64,000 nucleotides of DNA from positions 1 to 64,000 of the forward strand of contig JBEKLU010000015.1 of NCBI GenBank assembly GCA_050010035.1, given 5' to 3'. Positions 43,698 to 52,256 of the stretch are shown piece after piece. Source of the stretch: Roseiarcus sp050010035 (GTDB lineage Bacteria > Pseudomonadota > Alphaproteobacteria > Rhizobiales > Beijerinckiaceae). Made by a program: the position numbers and the translations under genes. The notes beneath the pieces are model-generated. The model was not told the DNA's origin. It saw only the letters and a program-made list of their open reading frames with translations, and did not search any database. Each line of letters starts with the position of its first letter. The first letter of the stretch is position 1.

Positions 43698-43883
43698 GGG
43701 TCGGCTCCGAGGGTGGAGAGGCGCACAAATCCCAGCATAGCACGGATTTGGATTTTCAGAAAACAAATGCCGCTGGGAGTCGAGAGCCGGCCTTGCGGCG
43801 GCTCCCGCTCGTCAACGCGGCTTGACGCCCCTTGCCGGATGGGCGCGGACGCCGTCGCCGTAATCGCGCAATCGCGATTGCGG

Positions 43884-44666
43884 TCACCAGCGCCCTTGCA
43901 AGCGCAGGCTTTCCGCGAGGTTGCCGCGATAATTGTACTGGCCGAGGTGCATGAGCTTGATGTGAATGTCGACATAGACCTTGCCGCCCATGTCGCGCCA
44001 GCGGCGGCAGAAGGCGAAGTCTTCCGAGAGGTAGCGGCCCGAATCGGGATCGACCATGCAATCGAAGAACAGCCAGTACAGATGCGCGTCGGGATTATTG
44101 GGCGGACCGTCGGGAACGTAATTCAAGTTCGGATAATGTTTCATCATGCGCAGAATCACGTCGCGTTTGATGCACATGAACCCGGTCGGCGCTTCGGCGA
44201 CTTCGACGAAGCCGTCGGCGTCGGCGTAGCTGCTGACCTTTTCCTCGCCATGGCCGATCGGGTTGAAGGGATAATGGGTGTAGCGGTTCTCGAACTCCGC
44301 CAGCGTCGTGCCGCCGGGCATTCCGCCCTCCGGCCAGTTGAAGGACTTCATGGGATAGACGCCGGCGACGACGTCGCGATCGGCCAGCAACAGGCGGCTG
44401 ACCGCTTGCGGATTGAAAGCGATATCGGAATCGATCCAGAAGAGATGGGTCAGGCTTTCGTCTTTCAGAAACTTGATGACCATCTTGTTGCGAGAGCGGG
44501 TGATCAGGCTCTGCGACTCCATGTGCAGAATGCCTTCGAGGCCGAAACGCGCATTATGCAGCGCCATGTCATACATCGAGATGACGTAGTTCATGCTGAC
44601 CGCCGAGATATAGCACGGCGTCGCGAACATCACCTTCATCGACTTCAATGCGCTGTCGGGCAGCAT
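43884..44666 (-). CDS. Glycosyltransferase with DxD motif (Anp1-like)
   Basis: The 260-residue protein has a GT-A-like start (KVMFATPCYISAVSMNYV) and a nucleotide-sugar/metal motif in LFWIDSDIAF (Asp79-Ser-Asp81). DVVAGVYPMKSFNWP, APTGFMCIKRDVILRM and LSEDFAFCRRWRDMGGKVYVD follow. Such small enzymes occur in phages and in surface-glycan loci. No membrane anchor is visible. The gene lies close to the autotransporter gene and on the same strand, separated by a repeat element; modification of that surface protein is possible but unproven. Confidence 0.75.
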   Translation of the reverse strand: MLPDSALKSMKVMFATPCYISAVSMNYVISMYDMALHNARFGLEGILHMESQSLITRSRNKMVIKFLKDESLTHLFWIDSDIAFNPQAVSRLLLADRDVVAGVYPMKSFNWPEGGMPGGTTLAEFENRYTHYPFNPIGHGEEKVSSYADADGFVEVAEAPTGFMCIKRDVILRMMKHYPNLNYVPDGPPNNPDAHLYWLFFDCMVDPDSGRYLSEDFAFCRRWRDMGGKVYVDIHIKLMHLGQYNYRGNLAESLRLQGRW

Positions 44667-44703
44667 GGTTCTCTCCAAGTGGTCTTACGTCACTAAATTG
44701 AAA

Positions 44704-44950
44704 GGGCGCGCACCCTTCCTCCTCGCGGGCGTCGGCGAACGAAACGTTCGCTGAGAAGTGGCCGGCGGAGCCGGCCGGATGAGGGGGGTCGCGCCGTAGC
44801 CCGTCGAAAGACGGGCATCTTTCGACGCCCTATGGCGCGACGGCTTGCGACGATCCGGTTCCAAGCCGTCTCGCTGCGCTCGACTCCCCTCATCCGTCAT
44901 CGCTAACGCGACGACACCTTCCCCCGCAAGGGGGGAAGGGCATGCGCGCG
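44704..44950. repeat. Composite inverted repeat, same family as 10301-10524
   Basis: The outer parts (GGGCGCGCACCCTTCC near 44704 and GGGGGGAAGGGCATGCGCGC near 44931) are inverted copies. The inner arms carry GGATGAGGGG (near 44779) and CCCCTCATCC (near 44886). A central hairpin reads CCCGTCGAAAGACGGG. No gene is inside. It fills most of the 293-bp spacer between the glycosyltransferase gene and the next upstream gene. Confidence 0.65.
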
Positions 44951-44959
44951 CGATGCCGA

Positions 44960-45496
44960 TTAAGGCGTAGAGGGCTTGGGCTTTGTCTTGGGCGTGGGGG
45001 AGGGCGAGGGGATGGGCGAGGCCGCCGGCGCGGCGGGCGATGACGATCCGATCCCGACGGAAATGCCGAATATCCGCCATTTGCCCTCGATCGGCGCGAA
45101 GTAGAGATCGAAATTCACCTGGTTCGGCGCCGACGGGAAAAATCCCGCCAGATGCATAACCCCGTTTTCGCCGATCTCGGGCAAAACGCTCAATTGCGGA
45201 TCGAGCACCGCGACGGCGGACAGATCGAGCCCGTCGCGACGCTGCTGGGCGAAAATCTCGGTCAGCCGCGCGTCCGAATTCAACTGGAAGCGCGGCGCTC
45301 CCATATCGCGCAGCACGCTGTAATTTCCGGTCTTGTTGGCTTCGTCCAGCGCCAGCAACGTCGAGCGGATCAGGATGATCACGCCGTTGCGGTCGATGGG
45401 CGCGGGCCTGGCGGGCTGCTGCGCCTGCGCCGCCGCGCAAACGGCGGCCGAAACGCAAAACGCCGCGGCGAGCCGTATGACTCTACGAAAACTCAT
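44960..45496 (-). CDS. Secreted protein of unknown function next to the autotransporter
   Basis: The 178-residue protein starts with a clear signal peptide (MSFRRVIRLAAAFCVSAAVCAAAQA). The mature part begins QQPARPAPIDRNGVIILIRSTLLALDEAN and includes GNYSVLRDMGAPRF, FDLYFAPIEGKWRIFGISVGI and a Pro/Ser/Thr/Lys tail. The central part has an NTF2-like or SnoaL-like look, which I hold weakly. Its start is 24 bp after the autotransporter stop on the same strand, so it may be cotranscribed and assist it. Confidence 0.65.
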   Translation of the reverse strand: MSFRRVIRLAAAFCVSAAVCAAAQAQQPARPAPIDRNGVIILIRSTLLALDEANKTGNYSVLRDMGAPRFQLNSDARLTEIFAQQRRDGLDLSAVAVLDPQLSVLPEIGENGVMHLAGFFPSAPNQVNFDLYFAPIEGKWRIFGISVGIGSSSPAAPAASPIPSPSPTPKTKPKPSTP

Positions 45497-45519
45497 AACT
45501 TCACGAAAACTCCCGGAGG

Positions 45520-48336
45520 TCACCACGCAAAGGTCAACCCGGCGCGCCCGCCGACGCCTCCGACGTTGCCTAAGCCCCCGCCGACGGCGACATCGGCCAC
45601 GACATTGTTGGTCAGGCGCACTTGCGCTGCGGCGGCGAACGCACTCTGGCCCTGGTACGTGCCGAAATTAGCCGAGACGGCATAGGTCTTGTCGCCCGGC
45701 AGCCCCGCGCCGCCCATCGCCATAGCGATGGCGGAGCCCGCGTAGGCGCGTTTGACGTCGCTTTGCAGGGTCGCCACAGCGCTGTTCAGCGCCGCAATGT
45801 TTCCGGGGGTCAGGTTTGAAACCGCCAGATCGCCGGTCGCGTCGGTCGTGACGTAATACGTCGGACCGCTCTGCGCCGCCAGACTCGCGGCCGATGAGAT
45901 GCCCGGCAGTCTATAGGTGGCGGCCGCCGTGCCGAGCACGACCTGATTGTTCGCGGTATTCGTTGCGCCCGCGCCGATCGCCGTCGATCCCGCGAAGCCG
46001 CCGGTCGAAGCGCCCTCGCCCAGCGCGGTGGAATTCGCGCCGGTGGCGTTGGCGCCCTGGCCCAGCGCGGTGGAATTCGCGCCGGTGGCGTTGGCGCCCT
46101 GGCCGATCGCCGTCGCGCCGACGCCGTTGGCGACGCTGCCCTGACCGAAGGCCGAAGCCGACGCGCCATTGGCGATGCTGTTCGCGCCCGTCGCGGTGGC
46201 GTTGGCGCCGTTGGCGAACGCATAAGCGCCCGTCGCCGTGGCGCTGGCGCCATTGGCGGTGCTGCCCGCGCCTGTCGCCGTCGCGTTGGCGCCATTGGCG
46301 AAGCTGTTCTGGCCGGTCGCCGTGGCGTTGCCGCCGTTGGCGAAGGCGTAAGCGCCCGTCGCGGTGGCGCTCCCGCCGTTCGCGATGCTGCTCGCGCCCG
46401 TCGCCGTCGCGTAAGCGCCGTTGGCGGTGCTGTTCGTGCCCGTCGCCGTCGCGGCATTGCCGGTGGCGTTGCTGCTCGCGCCGGTCGCGGTGGCGTTGGC
46501 GCCGTTGGCGGTGCTGTTCGTGCCCGTCGCCGTCGCGTAATTGCCAATGGCGTTGCTGCTCGCGCCGGTCGCGGTGGCGTTGGCGCCGTTGGCGGTGCTG
46601 TTCGTGCCCGTGGCCGTCGCGTAATTGCCAATGGCGGTGCTGTTCGCGCCGGCCGCGGTCGCGTTGGCGCCGTTGGCGGTGCTGTTCGTGCCCGTGGCCG
46701 TCGCGTAATTGCCAATGGCGTTGCTGTTCGCGCCGGTCGCGGTCGCGTTGGCGCCGTTGGCGGTGCTGTTCGTGCCCGTGGCCGTCGCGTAATTGCCAAT
46801 GGCGTTGCTGCTCGCGCCGGTCGCCGTCGCGTTGGCGCCGTTGGCGGTGCTGTTCGTGCCGGTCGCCGTCGCGTTGGCGCCGTTGGCGGTGCTGTTCGTG
46901 CCCGTCGCGGTGGCGCTCGCGCCGTTGGCGATGCTGCTCGCGCCCGTCGCCGTCGCGTAAGCGCCATTGGCGGTGCTGTTCGTGCCCGTCGCCGTCGCGG
47001 CATTGCCGGTGGCGTTGCTGCTCGCGCCGGTCGCGGTGGCGTTGGCGCCGTTGGCGGTGCTGTTCGTGCCCGTGGCCGTCGCGTAATTACCGGTGGCGTT
47101 GCTGCTCGCGCCGGTCGCGGTGGCGTTGGCGCCGTTGGCGGTGCTGTTCGTGCCCGTGGCCGTCGCGTTGGCGCCGTAGGCGAAGCTGTTCTGGCCCGTC
47201 GCCGTCGCGTTGGCGCCGTTGGCGGTGCTGTTCGTGCCCGTGGCCGTCGCGTAATTGCCAATGGCGTTGCTGCTCGCGCCGGTCGCCGTCGCGTTGGCGC
47301 CGTTGGCGGTGCTGTTCGTGCCCGTGGCCGTCGCGGCATTGCCAATGGCGTTGCTGCTCGCGCCGGTCGCGGTGGCGTTGGCGCCGTTGGCGGTGCTGTT
47401 CGTGCCGGTCGCCGTCGCGTAATTGCCAATGGCGTTGCTGCTCGCGCCCGTCGCCGTCGCGTTATTGCCGCTGGCGTAGCTGTTCGTGCCCGTCGCCGTC
47501 GCGGCATTACCGGTGGCGTTGCTGCTCGCGCCGGTTGCGGTGGCGTTGGCGCCGTTGGCGGTGCTGTTCGTGCCGGTCGCCGTCGCGTAATTGCCGGTGG
47601 CGTTGCTGCTCGCGCCGGTCGCGGTCGCGTTGGCGCCGTTGGCGAAGCTGTTCTGGCCGGTCGCGGTCGCGCTCGCGCCGATGGCGTTGCTGCTCTGGCC
47701 CGTCGCCGTGGCGTACTCGCCGCTGGCGTTGCTTTTCTGGCCCGTCGCGGTCGCGTAATTGCCAGTGGCGTTGCTCCGCGCGCCCGTCGCTGTCGCGTTG
47801 GCGCCGTTGGCGACCGCCGCCTGACCTGTCGCGGTCGCGTAATTGCCGGTGGCGTTGGCATACTGGCCGGTCGCCGTCGCGTATGCGCCGATGGCGTTGG
47901 CGAACTGGCCCGTTGCGGTCGCCGTATGGCCAAAGGCGTTGCTGTTCGCGCCAATCGCCGTCGCGAATTCGCCTGTCGTCGTCGCTCCCTCGCCGATCGC
48001 GGTGGCGTAGCCCGAAGGTGGATTGATAATTCCGCCGCCGGTCGCGTAATCCCCCGCCAACGCCGGCCCGCTAAATCCAACTGTGCCGACCCCCATCACG
48101 GCGAGCGTGGCCGCCACGCTGGCGCCGCGGCCGAGCGCGCCCAGGCTGCGCTTCTTGCCCTTGACGAGCACCCGGAACGCCTGACGCAGGATCGAGGCGA
48201 TGCGGCGGCGTTGCGCCTTGCTGATGAAAATATCGCGGGAATAGGCGCGCGCAAACCCCAGGAATTGCAGATAAAAAGACTTTCCGCCGTGCGTCGTCGG
48301 GCCGGAACGATCGTCGGACCTAGGCAGTTTCGACAT
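45520..48336 (-). CDS. YadA-type trimeric autotransporter adhesin (type Vc)
   Basis: The 938-residue protein begins with a long extended signal region (residues 1-94, with basic FISKAQRRRIASILRQAF before a hydrophobic core and PALA cleavage site). Residues 110 to about 781 are some 48 tandem 14-residue YadA-head repeats of the form xATATGxxSxAxG, often alternating to make a 28-residue super-repeat. A short linker leads to the C-terminal beta-barrel anchor (LQSDVKRAYAGSAIAMA through VGGRAGLTFAW). It lacks a recognisable coiled-coil stalk. Three such chains would form a left-handed beta-roll fibre on the cell surface for adhesion or biofilm formation. Confidence 0.93.
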   Translation of the reverse strand: MSKLPRSDDRSGPTTHGGKSFYLQFLGFARAYSRDIFISKAQRRRIASILRQAFRVLVKGKKRSLGALGRGASVAATLAVMGVGTVGFSGPALAGDYATGGGIINPPSGYATAIGEGATTTGEFATAIGANSNAFGHTATATGQFANAIGAYATATGQYANATGNYATATGQAAVANGANATATGARSNATGNYATATGQKSNASGEYATATGQSSNAIGASATATGQNSFANGANATATGASSNATGNYATATGTNSTANGANATATGASSNATGNAATATGTNSYASGNNATATGASSNAIGNYATATGTNSTANGANATATGASSNAIGNAATATGTNSTANGANATATGASSNAIGNYATATGTNSTANGANATATGQNSFAYGANATATGTNSTANGANATATGASSNATGNYATATGTNSTANGANATATGASSNATGNAATATGTNSTANGAYATATGASSIANGASATATGTNSTANGANATATGTNSTANGANATATGASSNAIGNYATATGTNSTANGANATATGANSNAIGNYATATGTNSTANGANATAAGANSTAIGNYATATGTNSTANGANATATGASSNAIGNYATATGTNSTANGANATATGASSNATGNAATATGTNSTANGAYATATGASSIANGGSATATGAYAFANGGNATATGQNSFANGANATATGAGSTANGASATATGAYAFANGANATATGANSIANGASASAFGQGSVANGVGATAIGQGANATGANSTALGQGANATGANSTALGEGASTGGFAGSTAIGAGATNTANNQVVLGTAAATYRLPGISSAASLAAQSGPTYYVTTDATGDLAVSNLTPGNIAALNSAVATLQSDVKRAYAGSAIAMAMGGAGLPGDKTYAVSANFGTYQGQSAFAAAAQVRLTNNVVADVAVGGGLGNVGGVGGRAGLTFAW
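45990..48010 (-). repeat. Tandem 42-bp / 84-bp coding repeats of the adhesin head
   Basis: Units of 42 bp code for the 14-residue head repeat; alternate units are most alike, giving an 84-bp period (YATATGTNSTANGA plus NATATGASSNAIGN). Near-identical 84-bp copies, for example across 46550-46800, mean copy number can change by slippage or recombination. The composition keeps several antisense frames open; these are not genes. Confidence 0.9.
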
Positions 48337-48808
48337 CGATCCCCTCGCCCCCGTGCGCCGCTGGCCTGCTCGACACGAGGACGAACAGGACGAAAAAAGC
48401 CCGCTGCCCTAACGAGCCCCTGGCGATTCAGCTTACCAAAAAAATAACATGAATCGCCGGGAGTGAATAGACCCGCTATCGTTGCCTACTGCCCCAACGT
48501 TTGCCCCTATTCCCCAGGGGCAGTCGCGGTCGCCCGCCGAGGCTCGTCTTCGGCGGGTCGAGCGACACGCTCGCCGAACGCATTTTTCCAGCAATTGCCG
48601 TGGGTTGGCGCGGCGCCGCACGGCAAGAGCGAGGGGGCTTCGGCGAGACGTGTGGCGGAAACGACACAGGCGTCGAAAAAGTATTGCTGGAGGGCCATCG
48701 ATGTCTTGTTGAAAAATGCGAACGCTCTTGCCGACGCGGCTGCATTTGTCGCCGTCGCGGCGACTTGCTATGCGAGCGTCTCGGTGACGATTTCGGAGAC
48801 GCAAGAAC
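48337..48808. other. Divergent region between adhesin and sulfotransferase genes
   Basis: These 472 bp hold the promoter of the leftward adhesin gene and that of the rightward sulfotransferase gene. An A-run (CCAAAAAAATAACATG near 48435) marks an AT-rich patch about 100 bp upstream of the adhesin start. Open frames on the minus strand run through into the sulfotransferase gene antisense and are not convincing. I see no other gene. Confidence 0.45.
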
Positions 48809-49624
48809 GTGAACAACGGCATCCATTTCATTTCCGGCCTGCCGCGCTCCGGCTCGACGCTGCTGTCCGCGCTGCTGCGGCAAAATCCCGCGGTGCACGC
48901 CAACATCACCAGCCCCGTCGGGTCGCTGATTCTGGCCGCGCTGGGCTGCATGAGCGCGGCGAACGAAGGCTCGGTGTTCGTCGACGACGAGCGCCGCAAG
49001 GCCGTGCTGCGCGCGATAGTCGACGGCTATTACTACGACATTCATCCCGTCAAGACGGTGCTGGACACCAATCGCCTGTGGTGCAGCAAGATGCCGACGC
49101 TCAAGACGCTCTACCCCGAAGCGAAAGTCGTCTGCTGCGTGCGCGACATGCCGTGGATCTACGATTCGGTGGAACGGCTGATCCAGCGCAACGCCCTGAC
49201 GCCGTCGAAGATATTCGGTTTCGAGACCTCCGGCACCGTCTACGACCGATTCGAGACGCTCAACCGCTCCAACGGCATGGTGGGCTTCGCCTGGACCGGC
49301 CTGCGCCAGGCGTTTTTCGGCGACGATTCGGCGCGCCTGATGCTGGTGACCTTCGACACGCTGACCAAAAATCCGGCGCGGGCGCTCGAAGCCGTCTACG
49401 ATTTCATCGGCTTGAAGCCGTTCAAGCATGATTTCGACAATATCGAATTCGACGTCTCCGAATTCGACAATTATTTAGGCACGCCGGGCCTGCATACGGT
49501 GGGCCGCAAGGTGAAGGCCGAGCCGCGCAAAACCGTGCTGCCGCCCGAACTGTTCAACCGCGTCGCCGTCGATACGTTCTGGCTGGATCCCAAACTCAAC
49601 ACCAACGGGGTGCGCGTGGTTTGA
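48809..49624 (+). CDS. Sulfotransferase
   Basis: The 271-residue protein has the PAPS 5'-phosphosulfate loop GLPRSGSTLLSALL (residues 10-23), LWCSKMPTLKTLYPEAKVVCCVRDMPWIYDSVERL (3'-phosphate region) and VTFDTLTKNPARALEAVYDFIGL. The start is a GTG with a poor ribosome site. It is divergent from the adhesin gene. Sulfotransferases of this kind act on glycans, proteins or small molecules; surface modification is a reasonable guess given the glycosyltransferase on the other side of the adhesin. Confidence 0.85.
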   Translation: MNNGIHFISGLPRSGSTLLSALLRQNPAVHANITSPVGSLILAALGCMSAANEGSVFVDDERRKAVLRAIVDGYYYDIHPVKTVLDTNRLWCSKMPTLKTLYPEAKVVCCVRDMPWIYDSVERLIQRNALTPSKIFGFETSGTVYDRFETLNRSNGMVGFAWTGLRQAFFGDDSARLMLVTFDTLTKNPARALEAVYDFIGLKPFKHDFDNIEFDVSEFDNYLGTPGLHTVGRKVKAEPRKTVLPPELFNRVAVDTFWLDPKLNTNGVRVV

Positions 49625-49814
49625 GAGCCTCGCAAGCGCAAGGCTCGAGTCGGGGCGCGAAAGGCGCCAGAAGTTCGGCGAAATTTCCGGCCTTGGCGCC
49701 GATGCGCTCGCGGCAATATGAACGCGTTCGGAATTGCCGCCCGCGCTGTGTCCAGTGCAACTGGCGGACCTCGGCGCACATGGGAACGCGCCCAACGCAG
49801 GCGCGGAGACGATC

Positions 49815-50057
49815 GTGACGCATTCGAACGAGCCGCCGCCCGACGAGGTCCGCGGGCCGCCGCAGCCGGAGGGGCCTCGGCACGAAGAGAACCGCGACTT
49901 CGCCAACATCGTCGCCCTGGTCTTCGTCATCGCGCTGGCGCTCGGCGGCTACTGGCTGTTCAAGGAGATCGAGCGCCATAACGAGATCCAGAATTGCATC
50001 GCCTCCGGCCGGCGCAATTGCATCGACCTCGTTCATCCCGACGCGTCCGCCCCTTGA
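49815..50057 (+). CDS. Small single-pass membrane protein
   Basis: From the GTG at 49815 this 80-residue protein has a Pro/Glu-rich N-terminus, one membrane helix (NIVALVFVIALALGGYWLF) and a short tail with two Cys residues (NCIASGRRNCIDLV). The layout is that of small conserved alphaproteobacterial inner-membrane proteins with no known role. The start is uncertain; an ATG at 49734 would add an unrelated stretch. Confidence 0.55.
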   Translation: MTHSNEPPPDEVRGPPQPEGPRHEENRDFANIVALVFVIALALGGYWLFKEIERHNEIQNCIASGRRNCIDLVHPDASAP

Positions 50058-50094
50058 GGCTTGCACAATACCGTTGGCGGAAATTACCGATCGC

Positions 50095-50235
50095 CGTCAT
50101 GGCCGGGCTTGTCCCGGCCATCCACGCCGTGAAGCTGGTCCGGCTCTTCGGGAAGAAGGCGAGAATGCGCTGATTTCCGTGTCGCCAAGCGGCGGCTCGA
50201 CCGCGTGGATGGCCGGGACAAGCCCGGCCATGACG
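50095..50235. repeat. Dispersed repeat with perfect 32-bp inverted arms
   Basis: Bases 50095-50126 and 50204-50235 are exact inverted copies containing ATGGCCGGGCTTGTCCCGGCCAT, itself a hairpin. The 77-bp core has no gene. This ATGGCCGGG...CCCGGCCAT family is widespread between genes of Hyphomicrobiales and may form a stable cruciform or an mRNA-end structure after the small membrane protein gene. Confidence 0.8.
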
Positions 50236-50350
50236 AGTTATTGCTTTCAGCCGTTGACACAAGACAAGAATTGCGCCGCGTCAGGCCGTTGGCCTGGGAA
50301 TCTTGTCCTCTTGTAAAACCTGCGCCTCGCCGGCGCGCCGGAGCCGCTTG

Positions 50351-50560
50351 ATGCCCTACCGCTTCAACGAAGATCTGCCGCCCTCGGTGCGGGGTCATCT
50401 GCCCGAGCACGCGCAGGACATTTATCGCGAGGCGTTCAACCACGCCTTCGCCGCCCACGCGGGCGACCCGCGCCAGGAGGAGGCCGCCCACCGCATCGCC
50501 TGGGCGGCGGTCAAGCGCCGCTACGAGAAGGTCGGGGACTTTTGGCGGGAGCGGGGATGA
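50351..50560 (+). CDS. ChaB-family protein
   Basis: The 69-residue protein matches ChaB: MPYRFNEDLPPSVRGHLPEHAQDIYREAFNHA and EEAAHRIAWAAVKRRYEKV. ChaB was linked to the ChaA cation antiporter in E. coli, but its role is unclear, and no chaA is here. The ATG at 50351 gives the conserved N-terminus. Confidence 0.88.
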   Translation: MPYRFNEDLPPSVRGHLPEHAQDIYREAFNHAFAAHAGDPRQEEAAHRIAWAAVKRRYEKVGDFWRERG

Positions 50561-50723
50561 ACGCCCGCGCGCCCTCAGCCTTCCAGCTCCAGCCGCGCTG
50601 GAACAAGTTGGAGAAGAACACGTCGGCGTTACGCGAGCGTCGTAGCCGGCGAGCGCGATCCGGCTCTGCACGGCGCATTCGCCGGCGCGATCGGCGTCGA
50701 ACTTGGCTCCCACGATGCGGCCC

Positions 50724-51488
50724 CTAATCCGCCGCGGTCTCGATCATCGCCACGTCGAGCATGAACGAGCCGTCGTCCTCGATGGCGAAATGCGCGCGCG
50801 TTTCGCTCGCCGCCGCCGTCTGGAGCGCGCGAATGGCGCGCTGGTTGAGCTCGGGGGTGCTCATGCGCTCGGTCCACGGCGCGAAATCCAGGCGCAGGCG
50901 CCAGGTTCGCACCGCCCTGACCGCGAAGCGGGCGAGGAAGAGCGCGCGCGTCCACTCGGCGAGCGAATAATCGCGAACGTGCGACGTGTCGCGCAAGAGC
51001 TCGATCGCCTGGAGATGCGTGTCGAGCAGCGGCGAGCCGGGAGCGAAGGCGTCGATGAAGACGGCGGGCGCGCCCGCGCGCAGGACGCGCCGCGCCTCGC
51101 GCAGGCCGCCCTCGAAATCGCGCCAGTGATGCGCGCTGTATCGGCATCCCAGGAAGTCGAAAGTCGCGTCGGCGAACGGCAGGCGCTCGGCCGGCGCCTC
51201 GACGGTCTCGATGTTGCTCAGGCCCCGCGATCGCGCCGTGGCGGCAACGGCGTTCAGCATGTCGGCGGTGAGGTCGCAGGCGGTCACCCTCGCCGCGTGA
51301 CGCGCCATGAGATAGGCGACATGGCCGCCGCCCGCGCCCAGATCGAGCGCGCGCTCAGGGGCCGCGGCGCCGACGATGGCGGCGAGCGCCTCGAGATCGG
51401 CCCCCGTCGCATGCACCGCGCTCTCGACATAAGCCTGCGCGCGCGGCCCGAACTGGTCGCCGACGACCGTCTCGTGGGGTCTGCTCAT
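50724..51488 (-). CDS. Class I SAM-dependent methyltransferase
   Basis: The 254-residue protein has the UbiE/Methyltransf_11 pattern: FGPRAQAYVESAVHA, the SAM-binding ALDLGAGGGHVAYLMA, VTACDLTADMLNAV, VEAPAERLPFADATFDFLGCRYSAHHW and EARRVLRAGAP. Target unknown; small molecules such as quinone precursors are common for this type. The gene stands alone. Confidence 0.85.
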   Translation of the reverse strand: MSRPHETVVGDQFGPRAQAYVESAVHATGADLEALAAIVGAAAPERALDLGAGGGHVAYLMARHAARVTACDLTADMLNAVAATARSRGLSNIETVEAPAERLPFADATFDFLGCRYSAHHWRDFEGGLREARRVLRAGAPAVFIDAFAPGSPLLDTHLQAIELLRDTSHVRDYSLAEWTRALFLARFAVRAVRTWRLRLDFAPWTERMSTPELNQRAIRALQTAAASETRAHFAIEDDGSFMLDVAMIETAAD

Positions 51489-51580
51489 GATCGCCTCCCG
51501 TTAAGCGCGCAAGGATGGCGCAAAACGGCGCCGGTGCAAGATGAGAGTTTATCCTGGTTTAAAGACCGGCACGACCGGGC

Positions 51581-52030
51581 TCACTCGCAATCGGGCTCTT
51601 CGCGGCAGGGAACCATTCTGTATTCGGTGTGAGACACCCCGAGCACCCAGCGGCGCTGCACGTCGGCGTAAGGGTTCTCAACGAAAGCGAGAACCGGCGT
51701 CGCCCTCAGCCGCAGGCGGGTTCCCCCGCGCTCGACCTCGATGGCGAGCGGACGCCCGCCGCTCGCCGCCATGGCGACGTCGAGGTCGGCGTAATCGGCG
51801 ATCGTCCTGCCGTTGACCGCGACGATGACGTCGCCGGCGCGAAGCCCCGCGCGCGCCGCCGGCGTGTCGGCGATCACCTCTTCGACCCAAGCGCCGGCGG
51901 CGAACGGCGGCGGTTGCGCTGTTGGCGCGTCGGTCGCCCTGCCGGCGGGGAGGGCCAGGCCGGCGGGCGCCGCGGCGAGGCTCAGCGCCAACGCGGCGGC
52001 GCCGGCCAGCAGAATCCTCTTCATGGCCAT
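51581..52030 (-). CDS. Secreted PDZ-domain protein
   Basis: The 149-residue protein has a signal peptide (KRILLAGAAALALSLAAAPAGLA) and one PDZ domain: VEEVIADTPAARAGLRAGDVIVAVNGRTIADYADLDVAM. There is no protease domain, so it probably binds or guides an envelope partner such as a DegP-type protease. The C-terminal tail has two Cys (MVPCREEPDCE) that could form a disulfide. ATG 52024 is an alternative start. Confidence 0.8.
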   Translation of the reverse strand: MAMKRILLAGAAALALSLAAAPAGLALPAGRATDAPTAQPPPFAAGAWVEEVIADTPAARAGLRAGDVIVAVNGRTIADYADLDVAMAASGGRPLAIEVERGGTRLRLRATPVLAFVENPYADVQRRWVLGVSHTEYRMVPCREEPDCE

Positions 52031-52256
52031 TTCCGCTTGCGAGGGATCGGCGAGCCGCCCCTCGATCCGTCGCTCGGCGGGGGACGCGTTGGCGCTCCGC
52101 CGATCCCAGACGCCTTACGGGACGCCCTGATCACGGTTGGGGCGGTCGAATAACGCCGGCGCGCCTCTGCGGCGGGGAGCCGCCTTGCGCCCCGCGCGCC
52201 ATTCCTTTAATCGCAGCGCCCATGTTCCCCAGCCTCTCCCTTGCCGGCAGGCGCCC

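Larger units (their letters stand above)
42453..43762. repeat. 191-bp direct repeat pair (42453-42643 and 43572-43762) around a toxin-antitoxin module
   Basis: The two copies align without any gap at a constant offset of 1119 bp, with roughly a dozen mismatches, most in the last 40 bp. The repeat covers the first 42 codons and the upstream region of the HTH gene. Everything between, including relE-like and xre-like genes, is present only once. This is the form left by insertion with duplication, or by duplication followed by loss of the rest of one copy. Confidence 0.85.

Noticed and set aside
45810..48080. Very long open frames of 700 or more codons on both strands across the adhesin gene
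   Set aside because: They are produced by the 42-bp repeat composition. The products are monotonous Arg/Pro/Ser/Trp repeats without start signals; only the minus-strand frame with signal region and anchor is a protein.
48433..49429. Minus-strand frames opposite the sulfotransferase gene
   Set aside because: They are antisense to a clear sulfotransferase gene, and their translations are Arg/Ser-rich without motifs.
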